Below are positions 63,408 to 64,000 of a stretch of DNA of 64,000 nucleotides, in pieces (within the stretch, counting starts at the first letter, position 1; the number at the start of each line of letters is the position of its first letter). The translations under genes and the position numbers were made by a program. The DNA is taken from contig NZ_JAWLHG010000023.1 in the NCBI RefSeq assembly GCF_041690465.1, forward strand, positions 16,717 to 80,716, given 5' to 3'. The notes below the pieces were generated by a model. It was not told the DNA's origin. It worked only from the letters and a program-made list of their open reading frames with translations, and ran no database searches. The stretch is from Falsiroseomonas sp041690465 (GTDB taxonomy: Bacteria; Pseudomonadota; Alphaproteobacteria; Acetobacterales; Acetobacteraceae).

Positions 63408-63917
63408 TCAGGTGGCGGTGAAGCGATCCTCGAAGAGGATGGCGAACTGCGCTTTGGCGGCGGTCCATTCCCGTGCAGGCATCCTCCACTCCTTGGCGGC
63501 GAGGTTCAAGACCAGGAACAGCAGCTTGAGGACGGCCTCGTCGGTCGGGAAGTGGCCGCGTGCCCGGACGGCGCGTCGCAGCTTGGCGTTGAGGGCCTCG
63601 ATGGAATTCGTGGTGTAGATGATCCGGCGCACGTCGGCGGGAAAGGCATAGACACGGGATCACCTCCGTCCAGTGCCGCCGCCAGGACTGCGCGATGACC
63701 GGGTATTTGCGGCCCCAGGGCCCTTCGTCGAAGGCGTCCAGCGCCGCCTGGCCCAGCTCGGCAGTGCGGGCGCGGTAGACCTCCTTCAGCGCCGCGGCCA
63801 CGGCCTTGCGGTCCTTGTAGGAGACGAAGTCGAGCGAGTTGCGGATGAGGTGGACGACGCAGGCCTGGACCTGGGTCTTCGGGAAGACGGCGGCGATCGC
63901 CTCGGGTGTATTAGCCA
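63408..63917 (-). pseudogene. IS256-family transposase, C-terminal part, frameshifted
   Basis: Minus-strand frame: TPEAIAAVFPKTQVQACVVH, LIRNSLDFVSYKDRKAVAAAL, WGRKYPVIAQSWRRHWTEVIP, then a one-base shift near 63651-63655 before YAFPADVRRIIYTTNSIEAL and RRAVRARGHFPTDEAVLKLL, ending at FEDRFTAT. This is the IS256 mutator-type C-terminus. The match stops near 63917, where another sequence begins, so the N-terminus is lost or interrupted. Confidence 0.85.
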
Positions 63918-64000
63918 GGACTTGATCTGACAGACGGCGCTGGCTGTTCGAGCCGTTGGGCGTGTCTGTTGTGGTCAGTGGCGCATGATCTTCTCCCTGG
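63918..64000. mobile_element. Possible end of another insertion sequence
   Basis: The IS256 similarity ends abruptly at about 63918, and the next 83 bases to the window edge are unrelated. An insertion of a further element into the IS256 transposase is the simplest explanation, but its family cannot be identified from this short piece. Confidence 0.4.

Noticed and set aside
63673..63930. Plus-strand frame opposite the IS256 transposase
   Set aside because: Antisense to a clearly recognised transposase domain.

Overview
The window is high-GC chromosomal DNA that looks like an Acetobacteraceae alphaproteobacterium close to Roseomonas. This is an inference from gene content: three Bug/TctC-type tricarboxylate receptors plus a tctCBA set, a split PntAA/PntAB/PntB transhydrogenase, COQ9, an ATP12 chaperone, DUF1244 and DUF2312/GapR proteins, and HWE-type histidine kinases. 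Genes are tightly packed, many start on ATGA or GTGA overlaps, and GTG or TTG starts are common.

Region by region. 0-5 kb: the end of a cytochrome c maturation gene (ccmC, cut by the window edge), small conserved genes, and the otsB-otsA trehalose pair, which runs tail to tail into an OpgH-type glucan glucosyltransferase (4.5-6.2 kb). 6-17.5 kb: transport and metabolism, with a lone TctC receptor, a two-gene membrane operon divergent from a TetR regulator across two matching inverted repeats, a GH43-like protein, tctCBA, an APC permease, two secreted proteins of unknown function and gentisate 1,2-dioxygenase.

17.6-34.8 kb: a stress-type accessory region beginning at tRNA-Arg(CCG). It holds a broken DUF3489 gene, a hemerythrin-like/DUF2382 fusion, a CPA1 antiporter, an OsmC protein, a LysR regulator, small membrane proteins, a second DUF2382 gene with a broken neighbour, and a divergent groES-groEL pair. 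The chaperonin promoter carries both a sigma32-like promoter and a perfect CIRCE operator. An ECF sigma factor, a PAS-HWE kinase and a CheB-CheR-PAS-HWE hybrid follow. No chemotaxis genes accompany the hybrid, so a stress-signalling role is more likely.

34.8-53 kb: housekeeping and catabolism: glycerate 2-kinase, DUF1244, GapR, DUF427, flavin reductase, D-2-hydroxyacid dehydrogenase, a TctC-cyclase-SDR operon ending in a perfect hairpin, an acyl-CoA synthetase, oligoendopeptidase F with an ABC1/UbiB-like kinase, a frameshifted PEP-CTERM protein, a methyltransferase, DUF3891 and pntAA-pntAB-pntB. 52.4-57 kb: a metzincin-like protease, a GH16-RTX secreted glucanase, and a BLUF photoreceptor translationally coupled to a GGDEF-EAL protein, a likely blue-light/c-di-GMP module. 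57-62 kb: rpsU, def-COQ9, ATP12-acylphosphatase and a DEAD-box helicase.

62.2-64 kb: insertion-sequence debris around tRNA-Glu(CTC): IS1182-, IS256- and IS481-like fragments, with an IS256 element inside an IS481 transposase and itself frameshifted and interrupted before the window end. All family assignments come from reading motifs by eye; no database search was run.
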